From positions 1 through 30,151 of the forward strand of contig JAUXDO010000003.1 of the NCBI GenBank assembly GCA_030618315.1: DNA of 30,151 nt, in the 5' to 3' direction. This stretch comes from Candidatus Peregrinibacteria bacterium. Lineage in GTDB: Bacteria; Patescibacteriota; Gracilibacteria; UM-FILTER-43-11. Below the pieces are notes generated by a model, which did no database searches, was not told the DNA's origin, and worked only from the letters and a program-made list of their open reading frames with translations. Each line of letters opens with the position of its first letter. Position 1 is the first letter of the stretch. A program made the translations under genes and the position numbers. Positions 7,268 through 14,106 of this stretch are shown here, piece by piece.

Positions 7268-8097
7268 GACTTTTTGTACTCCTCCAGAATTCTTCTTAAT
7301 GACTCTTCAAGTGGTGGCATGTGAACTCCAAGTGCCTCTCTTTTATCTGTATTTAATACATCGTTTGAGCGACGTTTGCATAATTCGTCCTGTTCAGCTT
7401 TTGGCATTACATTTATCTCAAAATCCGGATCCACGATTTCTTTGTACATCGTCATAATTTCAACGTGATTCATGGCTCCTATGTTTGTCATGTTTAAAAT
7501 GCCAGTTGTACCCATTTCGATAAGTTTAATAGTTGCTGGCACAAAATCTTCCATAACTGTGCAGGAATTTGTAATATTAATCATTTGTGGATAATGAAGC
7601 ATTTTATCTATCAGGTTTTTTGGTGATGATTTGCCCATAATCGGAATTCTGACTCTAAGTTGCAATACATTTGGGAATTCCTTGAGTAGTTTTTCGCAAA
7701 TTGCTCGTGATCTGCTATAAATCGAACCAAAAAAGTTTGGTTCGTCATCTTCTGAGTAACCTTTTCCATCATTATCACCTGTATAAACACAACCACTGCT
7801 TAATTGAGCGACTTTTATTCCTTTTTCGAACGCTGCTGAAGCAATATTCAATGAACCTCCCACATTTACTCCTAAAGTTTCGACTGGATGTGTTTCACAC
7901 CAATCTACATTCGGCCTACCTGTCATTCCTGTGGCGTTGATGATGTAATCAGGATTAACTTCCTCAATAGTTTTTTTAACTTCATCAAAATTACGTATTT
8001 CAATACGAGGACCATAAACTTCATGGCCTTTTTCTTCTAAAGCTTCTTTTAATTGAGAGCCAATAAATCCCGTTGATCCAAATAGTAATATTTTCAT
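7264..8097 (-). CDS. NAD(P)-dependent sugar reductase of the RmlD / rhamnose synthase (NRS/ER-like) type
   Basis: Extended SDR fold: Rossmann motif GSTGFIG at 7-13, then GRPNVDWCETH (60-70), PNFFGSIYS (120-128) and LRVRIP. These segments resemble the reductase half of plant rhamnose synthase / NRS-ER enzymes, which reduce 4-keto-6-deoxy nucleotide sugars to NDP-L-rhamnose. The 277-residue length fits one domain. The catalytic YxxxK motif reads Y127-S-R-S-R131, so the lysine is replaced by arginine. No other rhamnose-pathway genes are adjacent. No Shine-Dalgarno precedes ATG 8097. The family is clear; activity with the Lys-to-Arg change is uncertain. Confidence 0.8.
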   Translation of the reverse strand: MKILLFGSTGFIGSQLKEALEEKGHEVYGPRIEIRNFDEVKKTIEEVNPDYIINATGMTGRPNVDWCETHPVETLGVNVGGSLNIASAAFEKGIKVAQLSSGCVYTGDNDGKGYSEDDEPNFFGSIYSRSRAICEKLLKEFPNVLQLRVRIPIMGKSSPKNLIDKMLHYPQMINITNSCTVMEDFVPATIKLIEMGTTGILNMTNIGAMNHVEIMTMYKEIVDPDFEINVMPKAEQDELCKRRSNDVLNTDKREALGVHMPPLEESLRRILEEYKKS

Positions 8098-8200
8098 TGC
8101 TTTGATATTTTACTCTGCTTTTGAATTGAATAAAAGAGTATGTGGGATTTTGAACTAGTCTATACGTTCGTATGTATTAAATATATTAATAATCCCGCCT

Positions 8201-8633
8201 AACAATACTTGTAAGGGATTAATAAACAGACCTATTATATTGCGCCCAAAGCGGCGCGACTTACTTTTGTGCTGTGATATCTACTTTAAAACGCTGATTG
8301 TAATGATTTCCTTTAGCTTCTTACTTTTTTGATGTCAAAACAGTAAGCAAAAAACCACCGGGGTTTTACTAACCATCGCAACCACCTACTGTCCATCAGC
8401 ATTAACCTGACGTAAAACCCCGGACCCCGGATTCTACCTTGATTCAATGACCTACAAGCAATCTTCCTGACTGTAGCTGTTGCTCTCGAGCCTGGGTGGC
8501 TTAAGAACAAAAATCAAATTCAGTGAAATCAGTAAAATCAGTGTGAATCAGCGGTTCAGACAATAAAATAGGCAAATCTTAAATCGTTAATCGCTAATCT
8601 TAAATCGTAAATCAATACCTTACAAGTATTGTT
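8201..8633. repeat. 433-bp non-coding element bounded by 16-bp perfect inverted repeats; possible MITE or RNA locus
   Basis: AACAATACTTGTAAGG (8201-8216) is repeated exactly in inverted orientation at 8618-8633. Between them no credible gene is seen. The interior has a perfect 12-bp stem, CCGGGGTTTTAC (8358-8369) with GTAAAACCCCGG (8412-8423), around a 42-nt loop. It may be enclosed by CCACC (8355-8359) and GGTGG (8495-8499). No transposase, target duplication or clear promoter was found, so mobile-element and structured-RNA readings both remain open. Confidence 0.45.
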
Positions 8634-8681
8634 GTGATGGGTTAAAGGTGCACATGATGTTCCTGAACCTTTTTAGATTTA

Positions 8682-8710
8682 TTGACTGGTAATATGAAAT
8701 AATGTACATT
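8682..8710 (+). promoter_or_regulatory. promoter of the zinc-ribbon gene
   Basis: TTGACT (8682-8687), 17 bp, TACATT (8705-8710). The transcript would begin near 8717 and carry the folded leader described below, although a start slightly upstream would be needed to include all of the CCTCC segment. Confidence 0.6.
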
Positions 8711-8712
8711 TA

Positions 8713-8824
8713 ACCTCCTTTTAACATCATAGGTGTAGTTATGATTCACTGTGGTGTCACTTTGACACTTAAATACGTAACAAATGTGACCCACCATCGG
8801 TGTGGTCATAATTACAATGGAGGT
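8713..8824 (+). promoter_or_regulatory. folded leader with potential Shine-Dalgarno masking
   Basis: GTAGTTATGA (8735-8744) pairs with TCATAATTAC (8806-8815) to close a junction holding GTGTCA-CTT-TGACAC (about 8754-8768) and CCACC-ATC-GGTGTGG (about 8790-8805). The ribosome site GGAGGT (8819-8824) can alternatively pair with ACCTCC (8713-8718). The layout resembles a translational riboswitch, but I know no matching class. Confidence 0.45.
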
Positions 8825-8829
8825 AGGGA

Positions 8830-9018
8830 ATGAAGACGTCCGAAGGAGCTTGTAAACACGAGATAAAGAGGAATAAACATCGTGATGAATCTTGCTACAA
8901 GTGTGGTGGCAAGGGAAAAGATCACGAAGGAAACGAGTGCAAAGTTTGCCACGGAATAGGTAAGACCAAGAAGCATTATCAATTTTGCGTGAACTGTGGC
9001 CAAACCTTTGGTAAATAG
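8830..9018 (+). CDS. small zinc-ribbon protein with DnaJ-type CxxCxGxG motifs
   Basis: 62 residues with four Cys pairs or near pairs: CYKCGGKG, CKVCHGIG and CVNCG, plus an upstream Cys-His. The first two resemble the CxxCxGxG zinc-binding repeats of DnaJ. No J-domain is present, so this is a free-standing zinc-binding protein, rich in Lys and likely able to bind nucleic acid or protein; the target is unknown. ATG 8830 has an ideal GGAGG six bases upstream, unusual in this window, and is preceded by its own promoter and folded leader. A weak hairpin follows. Confidence 0.75.
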   Translation: MKTSEGACKHEIKRNKHRDESCYKCGGKGKDHEGNECKVCHGIGKTKKHYQFCVNCGQTFGK

Positions 9019-9041
9019 TTCATATTGACCACACTAAAATT

Positions 9042-9076
9042 AGCCATTCATTTATTAATTTATTTGGATGGCTTTT
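9042..9076 (+). terminator. weak terminator after the zinc-ribbon gene
   Basis: AGCCAT (9042-9047) pairs with ATGGCT (9068-9073), with partial extension inward, and is followed by a few T. Confidence 0.5.
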
Positions 9077-9107
9077 AACATCGCAATTTAGATTAAGTTA
9101 AATTACT

Positions 9108-9368
9108 TTAGAATTTTGTTGGATGACCATACGTAATTAAGTTTTCTTTCTTTATTCTGGTCCATCCTTTAATTTGCTTTTCCCTTCTCCTAGCTTCGAT
9201 AAGACTATTAAGTTCTTCAAAATAAACTATCTTAATAGGTAGCCTTTTATAAGTATATTCAGACCCTTCTCCTTTGTTGTGTTTCTTTTTACGATTATTG
9301 ATGTTGTTACAAGATCCTGTGTATAAGGATTTGTCTGAACATCGTGCAAGATATACAAAATATTTCAT
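9108..9368 (-). CDS. GIY-YIG domain protein (YhbQ/UvrC-like small nuclease)
   Basis: 86 residues, the usual size of single-domain GIY-YIG proteins. It begins KYFVYLARCSDKSLYTGS, which covers the first strand (Y-V-Y in place of GIY) and the second (LYTG in place of YIG). Conserved Arg in NNRKKKHN and Glu-Ala-Arg in LIEARRREKQIKGW follow. The family cuts DNA with one metal ion, but many small bacterial members have no known role. It lies about 130 bp downstream of tRNA-Lys on the same strand. No signal peptide. Confidence 0.85.
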   Translation of the reverse strand: MKYFVYLARCSDKSLYTGSCNNINNRKKKHNKGEGSEYTYKRLPIKIVYFEELNSLIEARRREKQIKGWTRIKKENLITYGHPTKF

Positions 9369-9383
9369 TGGAATACTATAAAT

Positions 9384-9495
9384 TCATTGTCCTTCGACTC
9401 TCTTTGTTCACTCAGGACATTCGACTCCTTATTACTGTGGTGGACACACCATGAGCGGAGTTCGAAAGAATGTAATGATTGAGAACGGAGTCGAA
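9384..9495. repeat. repeats built on TCGACTC/GAGTCGA, downstream of tRNA-Lys
   Basis: The hexamer TCGACT or its complement recurs about four times. One unit folds: TTCGACTCC with GGAGTTCGAA, around TGGTG-GACA-CACCA. It may serve as the 3' end of the tRNA transcript. Confidence 0.5.
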
Positions 9496-9571
9496 TGGTG
9501 GGTGCACTGGGACTCGAACCCAGGGCCAATAGCTTAAAAGGCTACTGCTCTACCAACTGAGCTATACACCC
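9496..9571 (-). tRNA. tRNA-Lys (anticodon TTT), CCA encoded
   Basis: Read on the minus strand it folds fully: acceptor GGGTGTA/TGCACCC, D-arm GCTC/GAGC, anticodon stem GTAGC/GCTAT with loop CTTTTAA (anticodon TTT), T-arm CTGGG-TTCGAGT-CCCAG, discriminator A and a genome-encoded CCA. Confidence 0.95.
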
Positions 9572-9794
9572 TCGTCGTCGTCTTGCTTCAGCTTTCGTAT
9601 ACTCCTTCGTAAACTACGTCGTCTACTCCAGCTTACGCAAGCTCCTCCTCTCCCCACAAAATTCGCTGCGCTTCCCATTTTGCGGGGTCCCTTTTTTTTT
9701 GAATGTTTAGGCAGTTGGTTATAAGCTTTACCAAACATCCATACAATAAAAGAGCCCAAATATATTACGTGTGCGTATGTTAAAAGTCAAATTA
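9572..9794. repeat. tRNA upstream region with CCCCACAAAAT hairpin; no gene
   Basis: CCCCACAAAAT (9652-9662) pairs with ATTTTGCGGGG (9677-9687), followed on the plus strand by a run of nine T (9692-9700). The 65-aa frame across it is low-complexity and spurious. Confidence 0.55.
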
Positions 9795-10355
9795 TTATTC
9801 ATCACCTCCAATAAAGCTGGAAATTACAAAAGCTATGGCTGGGATTGAGAACCAGATGTTGTAGTTATTTATCATCATTTGTACCATGTTTGATTCTCTA
9901 TACATATGAAGAACTGCTTCATTCATAATAACGCTTGTTTCCTGCACAAGAGATGAGCCGGAAGCATAAATAAGGATGGTACTTGTAATAAGTCCCGCAC
10001 TTAGTATTCCGTATGTCAGGTTTAATATTACTGACATTGCGGAAGAGCCCGGTCTACCCATGTTGATTGAAAATCGTCCGCGTGTGGCAATGATTACTAT
10101 GGTAAACACAAAAATGAAGATTTTGAGCACCACAAGAGTGCTTATACTGCTTGATAAATCAACGACATTAACAATTGGCTCGTCTCCGATTAAATAACGT
10201 TCGATTATGTTTCCAATGCCATCTGAGGTAAGGATTGCAATGTAACTGGCAATGATAATTTTGAGTGTCTGATTACGCCCAATAATAAAACTATACGCTA
10301 TTATTACCGTAAAGAAGACGATTACGAAGAGGTCCCAGCTCAGATTTATTTCCAT
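9795..10355 (-). CDS. multi-pass membrane protein, possibly CvpA-like
   Basis: 186 residues with about four hydrophobic segments (roughly 8-26, 30-45, 74-92, 110-135) and a final one near 168-182. The opening, NLSWDLFVIVFFTVIIAYSFIIGRNQ, with an early Gly-Arg turn and later Gly-rich helix, recalls CvpA/colicin V production proteins, but no diagnostic motif is present. It is separated from the upstream lipoprotein by about 100 bp on the same strand. No Shine-Dalgarno. It is certain to be a membrane protein; the family is a guess. Confidence 0.6.
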   Translation of the reverse strand: MEINLSWDLFVIVFFTVIIAYSFIIGRNQTLKIIIASYIAILTSDGIGNIIERYLIGDEPIVNVVDLSSSISTLVVLKIFIFVFTIVIIATRGRFSINMGRPGSSAMSVILNLTYGILSAGLITSTILIYASGSSLVQETSVIMNEAVLHMYRESNMVQMMINNYNIWFSIPAIAFVISSFIGGDE

Positions 10356-10458
10356 TATTTGTATTTATTTTTTGTTGATTTGTCGACCGAAGTCCCTTGA
10401 GACGAAGGTTGATCAATAAAAGTATACAAGAAGCAATTTTTTTATGCAAACTTTTTTA

Positions 10459-10977
10459 TTATTGCCTGATGTAAGTCTCAGTTACAGGTCCTGTTACTAT
10501 TGTCATTATATCAACTCCTCCTTCATTTTTCTTAATCGAATAAGTATTTGTAACTATAAAAGGCAGGGGTATCTTACCGCCTGGGCATCCATTTTGCATC
10601 ATGACCATTTTCATTGAATTATCTCCGATTTTTTCATGAGTTCCGGATGTTGTACAAACATCAGTTGAAGAATTGTATGTTCCATCCTCAGAAAAATTGA
10701 GTATCGAAAGCGTTTCCCCCTGCAATCCACCATTTACATAAATTGCAGTACGTGCCCATCTTCCTAGATAAGTACTAATTTCTTCTTCTGATTCATCATC
10801 GGTGTTTTCGATTTCTGGCAATCTCATTACGTTATCCGCAACTCTATCTGCCTCTTGCTCGTATGTATCTTCGTTTGAAAAATCGAGTTCTCCATTATTA
10901 ACCGAATATTGTTGGCTTCCACAGCCGGAAATAACGATAATAATAACTAATATTAGTAAATACTTTAAATTTTTCAT
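10459..10977 (-). CDS. lipoprotein, unknown function
   Basis: 172 residues. The N-terminus (MKNLKYLLILVIIIVISGC) is a lipoprotein signal with the lipobox ending at Cys19. The mature protein has an acidic linker (about 25-65), then a compact beta-rich domain (about 68-172) with WARTAIYVNGG, a Cys in VCTTSG and another in QNGCPGG, possibly a disulfide. It looks like a small lipocalin-like or DUF-type exported domain, which I cannot name. Its start lies 27 bp from the left boundary of the tRNA-flanked island, so it is the last native gene before that island. Confidence 0.7.
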   Translation of the reverse strand: MKNLKYLLILVIIIVISGCGSQQYSVNNGELDFSNEDTYEQEADRVADNVMRLPEIENTDDESEEEISTYLGRWARTAIYVNGGLQGETLSILNFSEDGTYNSSTDVCTTSGTHEKIGDNSMKMVMMQNGCPGGKIPLPFIVTNTYSIKKNEGGVDIMTIVTGPVTETYIRQ

Positions 10978-11003
10978 GATTTTTTAGGTTATATCTTAAA
11001 TTA

Positions 11004-11048
11004 TGGTGTCACCGGTCGGGATTGAACCGACGACCTCAGGCTTATGAG
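11004..11048 (-). repeat. displaced tRNA 3'-half (left att-like repeat)
   Basis: Identical for 45 bp to the anticodon loop through CCA of the tRNA at 17974. Beyond it, about 20 nt keep weak resemblance to a tRNA anticodon 5' strand (GGAGCG near 11056-11061), then similarity is lost. It does not fold as a complete tRNA. Confidence 0.75.
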
Positions 11049-11140
11049 GCATTACGCTCCATAAAAGAGATATATCAATCCCTATTTTGTGACTTACTTA
11101 AGCCGTTTCTAAAGCACTGACTAACACTTTGAGTGTTTTT

Positions 11141-11158
11141 AGCCGAGAGCCTCAGGCT
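11141..11158. repeat. inverted motif near left island end
   Basis: AGCCGAGAG-CCT-CAGGCT here is matched in inverted orientation by 17916-17933 (AGCCGAGAG-TCA-CAGGCT on the minus strand), 93 and 41 bp inside the respective tRNA repeats. A TTAAGCC also precedes each copy. They could be arm-type recombinase sites. Confidence 0.4.
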
Positions 11159-11240
11159 CAATTGGAGTATAGCAGATTTTAAGTAAGATAAAATTATTTT
11201 TTCGGGGTTGCATTTGACATAGTATTAATTAAGTTTTTGA

Positions 11241-11269
11241 TTGACACATAATATATTTACCATTATCAT
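11241..11269 (+). promoter_or_regulatory. promoter of the island operon
   Basis: TTGACA (11241-11246), 17 bp, TATCAT (11264-11269). It leaves a leader of only about 15 nt before ATG 11292. Confidence 0.7.
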
Positions 11270-11291
11270 GTCCCACTAAAAATTTAAAATA

Positions 11292-12086
11292 ATGGAAAAA
11301 TTCACTCTAAAAGATAAAACAGTGCTAGTTACTGGCGCTTCATCAGGTTTGGGAGAATCCTTAGCCAAGAAAAGCGCAATACTTGGTGGTAGAGTTTTTG
11401 CGGCAGCACGCAATTTAGACGAATTAAAAGTATTATCTGATGAGTCAAAAAAAGAAAGTGGTGATGGTAAAGGTATAATTATTCCAGTAAAAACAGATAT
11501 TCGAAATTTGAAATCAGTTAAAAATCTTTTTGATGAAATTGATGAAGGTGGAAATGATATAGATATTGTAATTAACAATGCGGCGATTGGTCACAATAGC
11601 AAAATTCAGGATATAAGTGATGGTGAATTACGAGATATTGTAAATACAAATTTAATTGGATCCATATCTGTAACAAGAGAGGCTATAAATAGAATGCTGA
11701 AGCAAAATAATGGTCATTTAGTGTTTGTATCATCTTTAGCCGGTAAACTTGCATTCCCAAATCTCTCAATTTATTCAGCAACAAAATTTGGTATAGAAGG
11801 ATTGGCTGAATCCATTCGTGAAGAATTATCTGAAACAGGAATTAACGTAACAACAGTACGACCGGGGGTTATGGACACTAATTTTTTTGCAACTGCTGGA
11901 ATGAATGAATTTGCAGATACTATGAAAAATAAAATGCAATCTCCTGACGATGTCGCTGATGAGATTATTAATGCTATTGCCAACAAATCTCATGATGTAA
12001 CCATAGGGTCAGATAAGCGTTTTATGCTCCTGTTAAAACTTTTACCCAAATCAATTGCACGCAAGTTGCTACCATATATTACTTAA
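11292..12086 (+). CDS. short-chain dehydrogenase/reductase (SDR)
   Basis: 264 residues of the classical SDR family. It has the cofactor motif TGASSGLG (14-21), the NNAA motif (95-98), Asn120, a Ser near 147-148, and the catalytic Tyr161-x3-Lys165 (YSATK). Arg in AARNLDE after strand 2 suggests NADPH. The substrate is not predictable from sequence. It is the first gene of the island operon; before the IS insertion, the folE2 start codon lay 11 bp after its stop. Reduction of a pterin made from the FolE2 product is an attractive but unproven role, since sepiapterin and pteridine reductases are SDRs. Expression would come from the promoter at 11241. Confidence 0.9.
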   Translation: MEKFTLKDKTVLVTGASSGLGESLAKKSAILGGRVFAAARNLDELKVLSDESKKESGDGKGIIIPVKTDIRNLKSVKNLFDEIDEGGNDIDIVINNAAIGHNSKIQDISDGELRDIVNTNLIGSISVTREAINRMLKQNNGHLVFVSSLAGKLAFPNLSIYSATKFGIEGLAESIREELSETGINVTTVRPGVMDTNFFATAGMNEFADTMKNKMQSPDDVADEIINAIANKSHDVTIGSDKRFMLLLKLLPKSIARKLLPYIT

Positions 12087-12097
12087 TATAATAAAGA

Positions 12098-12130
12098 ATG
12101 AAAAAGATACCAAAAGACCCTGTCAATTAT
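12098..12130 (+). pseudogene. folE2: severed first 11 codons of folE2
   Basis: ATG 12098 encodes MKKIPKDPVNY, then the IS begins. Removing the IS and one target copy (through 13146) joins this exactly in frame to GAG GTG CAA GAG at 13147, giving a continuous folE2 reading frame of about 330 codons. Confidence 0.75.
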
Positions 12131-13070
12131 TGTTTTGTTGCAGAATTAAAGTCCCATTTTTATTCTGGAAAAAGGAGTCATTAATAATAGTGTAAGCAAT
12201 CTTTTGTACAGGAGTCATTTTATTCATTCCAAGACCTGTATGCTTTTTATGGTTATTGTAGTAATCAAGCCATAATTGCAGATTATAATTAAGTTCATTT
12301 ATTGGTGCTTTAAATGGCCAAAAACATGCCTCATTCTCTTTAAATGTTCTATGGTAACGTTCTATTTTGCCATTATGCTGAGGTGTGTATGGTGGATTTC
12401 TTTTTAATTCAATTCCGTGTTCTTTCAGAAACTCTTTTATCTTGTTCCCAAATTCAGATCCCTGATCCGTTCTTATTACCTGTATTCTAAAAGGTGCTTT
12501 TTCTATAAGTTCTTTTAAAAAGATAATAGTGTGTTTTTGGGTTTTTCCTCCAAGCACTCTTGCGAAAGCCCAACGACTACAGTCATCTATTGCATCGTAA
12601 ACAATAGCCTTTCTCTGGTAACCAAATGGGTAACAGGTATCCAGTTGTACCTCCTGCCCAGGCCATGATAGACAATAGCTTTTCTTTTTTCTGCGTTGAT
12701 GACTGTAATTATAATAATATCTAGTACCTTTTCTTTTTAAGATACGATAGATAGTGGATTGGTTTATCTGTATGTCTAATTGATCAGCAATCCAATCCGG
12801 ACCTTTAAACGGGTTTTTCTCAGCTATATTGCAAACAATATCCTCAATTACCTCAGGTGTTCTGTTCCAAGTCGTTCCGTCTTTTGGTCCTGGTTTTTTA
12901 GGTAATAAAGCTTCTTCACCACCATAAATAAATGCCCATTTCCATCTGCTTACACTTTTTCTGTTTACTTCAAGTATTTCTGCTACATCTTTTATCTTTC
13001 GCTTCTTCGCAATTATATCTTTTACCAATTTAATCTTTAATTGAGTCATCTCGAAGGTGTTACATTTCAT
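12123..13070 (-). CDS. IS481-like DDE transposase
   Basis: 315 residues. An N-terminal helix-turn-helix (about 8-45, with VAEILEVNRKSVSRWK) and a second HTH (about 70-112) are followed by an integrase core with the acidic triad Asp144 (QLDTCYPF), Asp202 (RTDQGSEF) and Glu237 (NGKIERYH), 34 residues apart for the last pair. The gene looks intact. Its TGA stop (12123-12125) lies just outside the inferred IS end, so flanking target DNA supplies the stop codon. It is opposite in orientation to the operon it interrupts. Confidence 0.9.
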   Translation of the reverse strand: MKCNTFEMTQLKIKLVKDIIAKKRKIKDVAEILEVNRKSVSRWKWAFIYGGEEALLPKKPGPKDGTTWNRTPEVIEDIVCNIAEKNPFKGPDWIADQLDIQINQSTIYRILKRKGTRYYYNYSHQRRKKKSYCLSWPGQEVQLDTCYPFGYQRKAIVYDAIDDCSRWAFARVLGGKTQKHTIIFLKELIEKAPFRIQVIRTDQGSEFGNKIKEFLKEHGIELKRNPPYTPQHNGKIERYHRTFKENEACFWPFKAPINELNYNLQLWLDYYNNHKKHTGLGMNKMTPVQKIAYTIINDSFFQNKNGTLILQQNNN

Positions 13071-13141
13071 AAAATAGTACTCTTAAATAGCTAAGAGACT
13101 ATGTTAACAGAAATGGGACATTAATTGCTGCAATCTTAACA
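12131..13141 (-). mobile_element. IS481-like insertion sequence, 1011 bp, inserted in folE2
   Basis: Ends TGTTTTG-TTGCAG (from 12131) and TGTTAAGATTGCAG (inward from 13141) continue as near-identical inverted repeats through GTCCCATTT (to 12159 and 13111), about 29-31 bp in all. ATTAT (12126-12130 and 13142-13146) flanks it as a 5-bp target duplication. Exact in-frame repair of folE2 on removal supports these boundaries. Confidence 0.8.
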
Positions 13142-13149
13142 ATTATGAG

Positions 13150-14106
13150 GTGCAAGAGAATGACCTTAGTGGAGATTTTGAAGGCTTTTTAAATACTGTT
13201 ACAGATGTACCTGCCTCACCTTCTTTGCATCCAGTTGATATTAATGAAGCAGGAATAACTAATCAGCAAACTTATATAAAAATTAAAGATATTAATGGAA
13301 ATGGCACAGAAAAGCCAATACTATGCAATATTGAAATTGGTGTAAGCTTAGAAGGTCATAGAGGAATTCATATGTCTCGTTGTGAAGAAGTGCTTTTTGA
13401 TTTAAATCAGCAAACACATAATTCTTTAGATGATTTCGCGATTGCTATGGCTAGAGAAATTAGAAAAAAACAAGAAAGTAAAGGATGTATTGTTAAAGTA
13501 AACGGCATTTATTTACATGATCGTTCTACAAGGGTAACTCAACGTACATCACAGGATAAAATCTATCTTTTGAGCGAAGCTGAATCAAATGATAACGGAG
13601 AATCAGTTCAAACAGGAGTTCGTGCATTTAATATTAATGCGTGCCCATGTACAAGAGCTTATACAAAATATTCCTCGATTCCAGAATTACAGGAAGCTGG
13701 ATTTAATCATGAACAAATAAAGAAAATTTTAAATATTGTTATAACTGGAAGTCATACACAACGTGGAACTATTTCCGTAATTATTGATAAAACAGATCCA
13801 GAAATAACGGTAGGAGAAATTTATAAAGTTATAGATGATTCTGCTCATTTGGTATATGAACTGCTTAAACGACCTGATGAGCACGAATTGGTTGCACGTG
13901 CTTTAAATAATCCGCAATTTACTGAAGATGTGGCACGTGAAGTAGTACTTCGTACATTTAATAGATTTCAAGAAGTGTCACTAGATGATACGAAAATAGA
14001 TGTTGAATCAATACTACAAGACAGTATTCATATTCATGATGTACGAACAAAAATTAATACCACCTTCGGTAAAATTAGAGAATCAATTAAAAATGAAACA
14101 CACTAA
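13150..14106 (+). CDS. folE2: GTP cyclohydrolase IB (FolE2/MptA family), 5' end displaced by IS
   Basis: The family converts GTP to 7,8-dihydroneopterin triphosphate, the first step to folate, other pterins and queuosine. Visible motifs are RGIHMSR (about 75-81), the catalytic-region ACPCTRAY (about 171-178), GSHTQRG (about 207-213) and RPDEHELVARAL with PQFTEDVAREV. The remaining 318 residues hold the entire recognisable domain. The original start at 12098 was cut off by the IS. The current frame has no upstream ATG and could start at GTG 13150. The missing 11 residues precede the conserved domain, so activity may survive if the IS region supplies transcription. The next gene overlaps its end by 14 bp. 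Confidence 0.85.
   Translation: MQENDLSGDFEGFLNTVTDVPASPSLHPVDINEAGITNQQTYIKIKDINGNGTEKPILCNIEIGVSLEGHRGIHMSRCEEVLFDLNQQTHNSLDDFAIAMAREIRKKQESKGCIVKVNGIYLHDRSTRVTQRTSQDKIYLLSEAESNDNGESVQTGVRAFNINACPCTRAYTKYSSIPELQEAGFNHEQIKKILNIVITGSHTQRGTISVIIDKTDPEITVGEIYKVIDDSAHLVYELLKRPDEHELVARALNNPQFTEDVAREVVLRTFNRFQEVSLDDTKIDVESILQDSIHIHDVRTKINTTFGKIRESIKNETH

Noticed and set aside
8313..8510. 65-aa minus-strand reading frame
   Set aside because: It lies across the CCGGGGTTTTAC hairpin, has no ribosome site and no family likeness.
8195..8640. Integron attC site (GCCTAACAAT resembles a core site)
   Set aside because: The inverted arms are about 400 bp apart, far longer than attC, no matching GTTRRRY partner sits correctly, and no integron integrase is present.
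9562..9759. 65-aa minus-strand reading frame overlapping tRNA-Lys flank
   Set aside because: Low-complexity Arg/Ser-rich product of a repeat, overlapping the tRNA end.
11004..11090. A second functional tRNA
   Set aside because: Only the 3' half is intact; the D-arm and 5' acceptor strand do not form, so it is treated as a displaced fragment.
13145..13180. ATG 13145 as the folE2 start
   Set aside because: It is in a different frame from the conserved FolE2 sequence.
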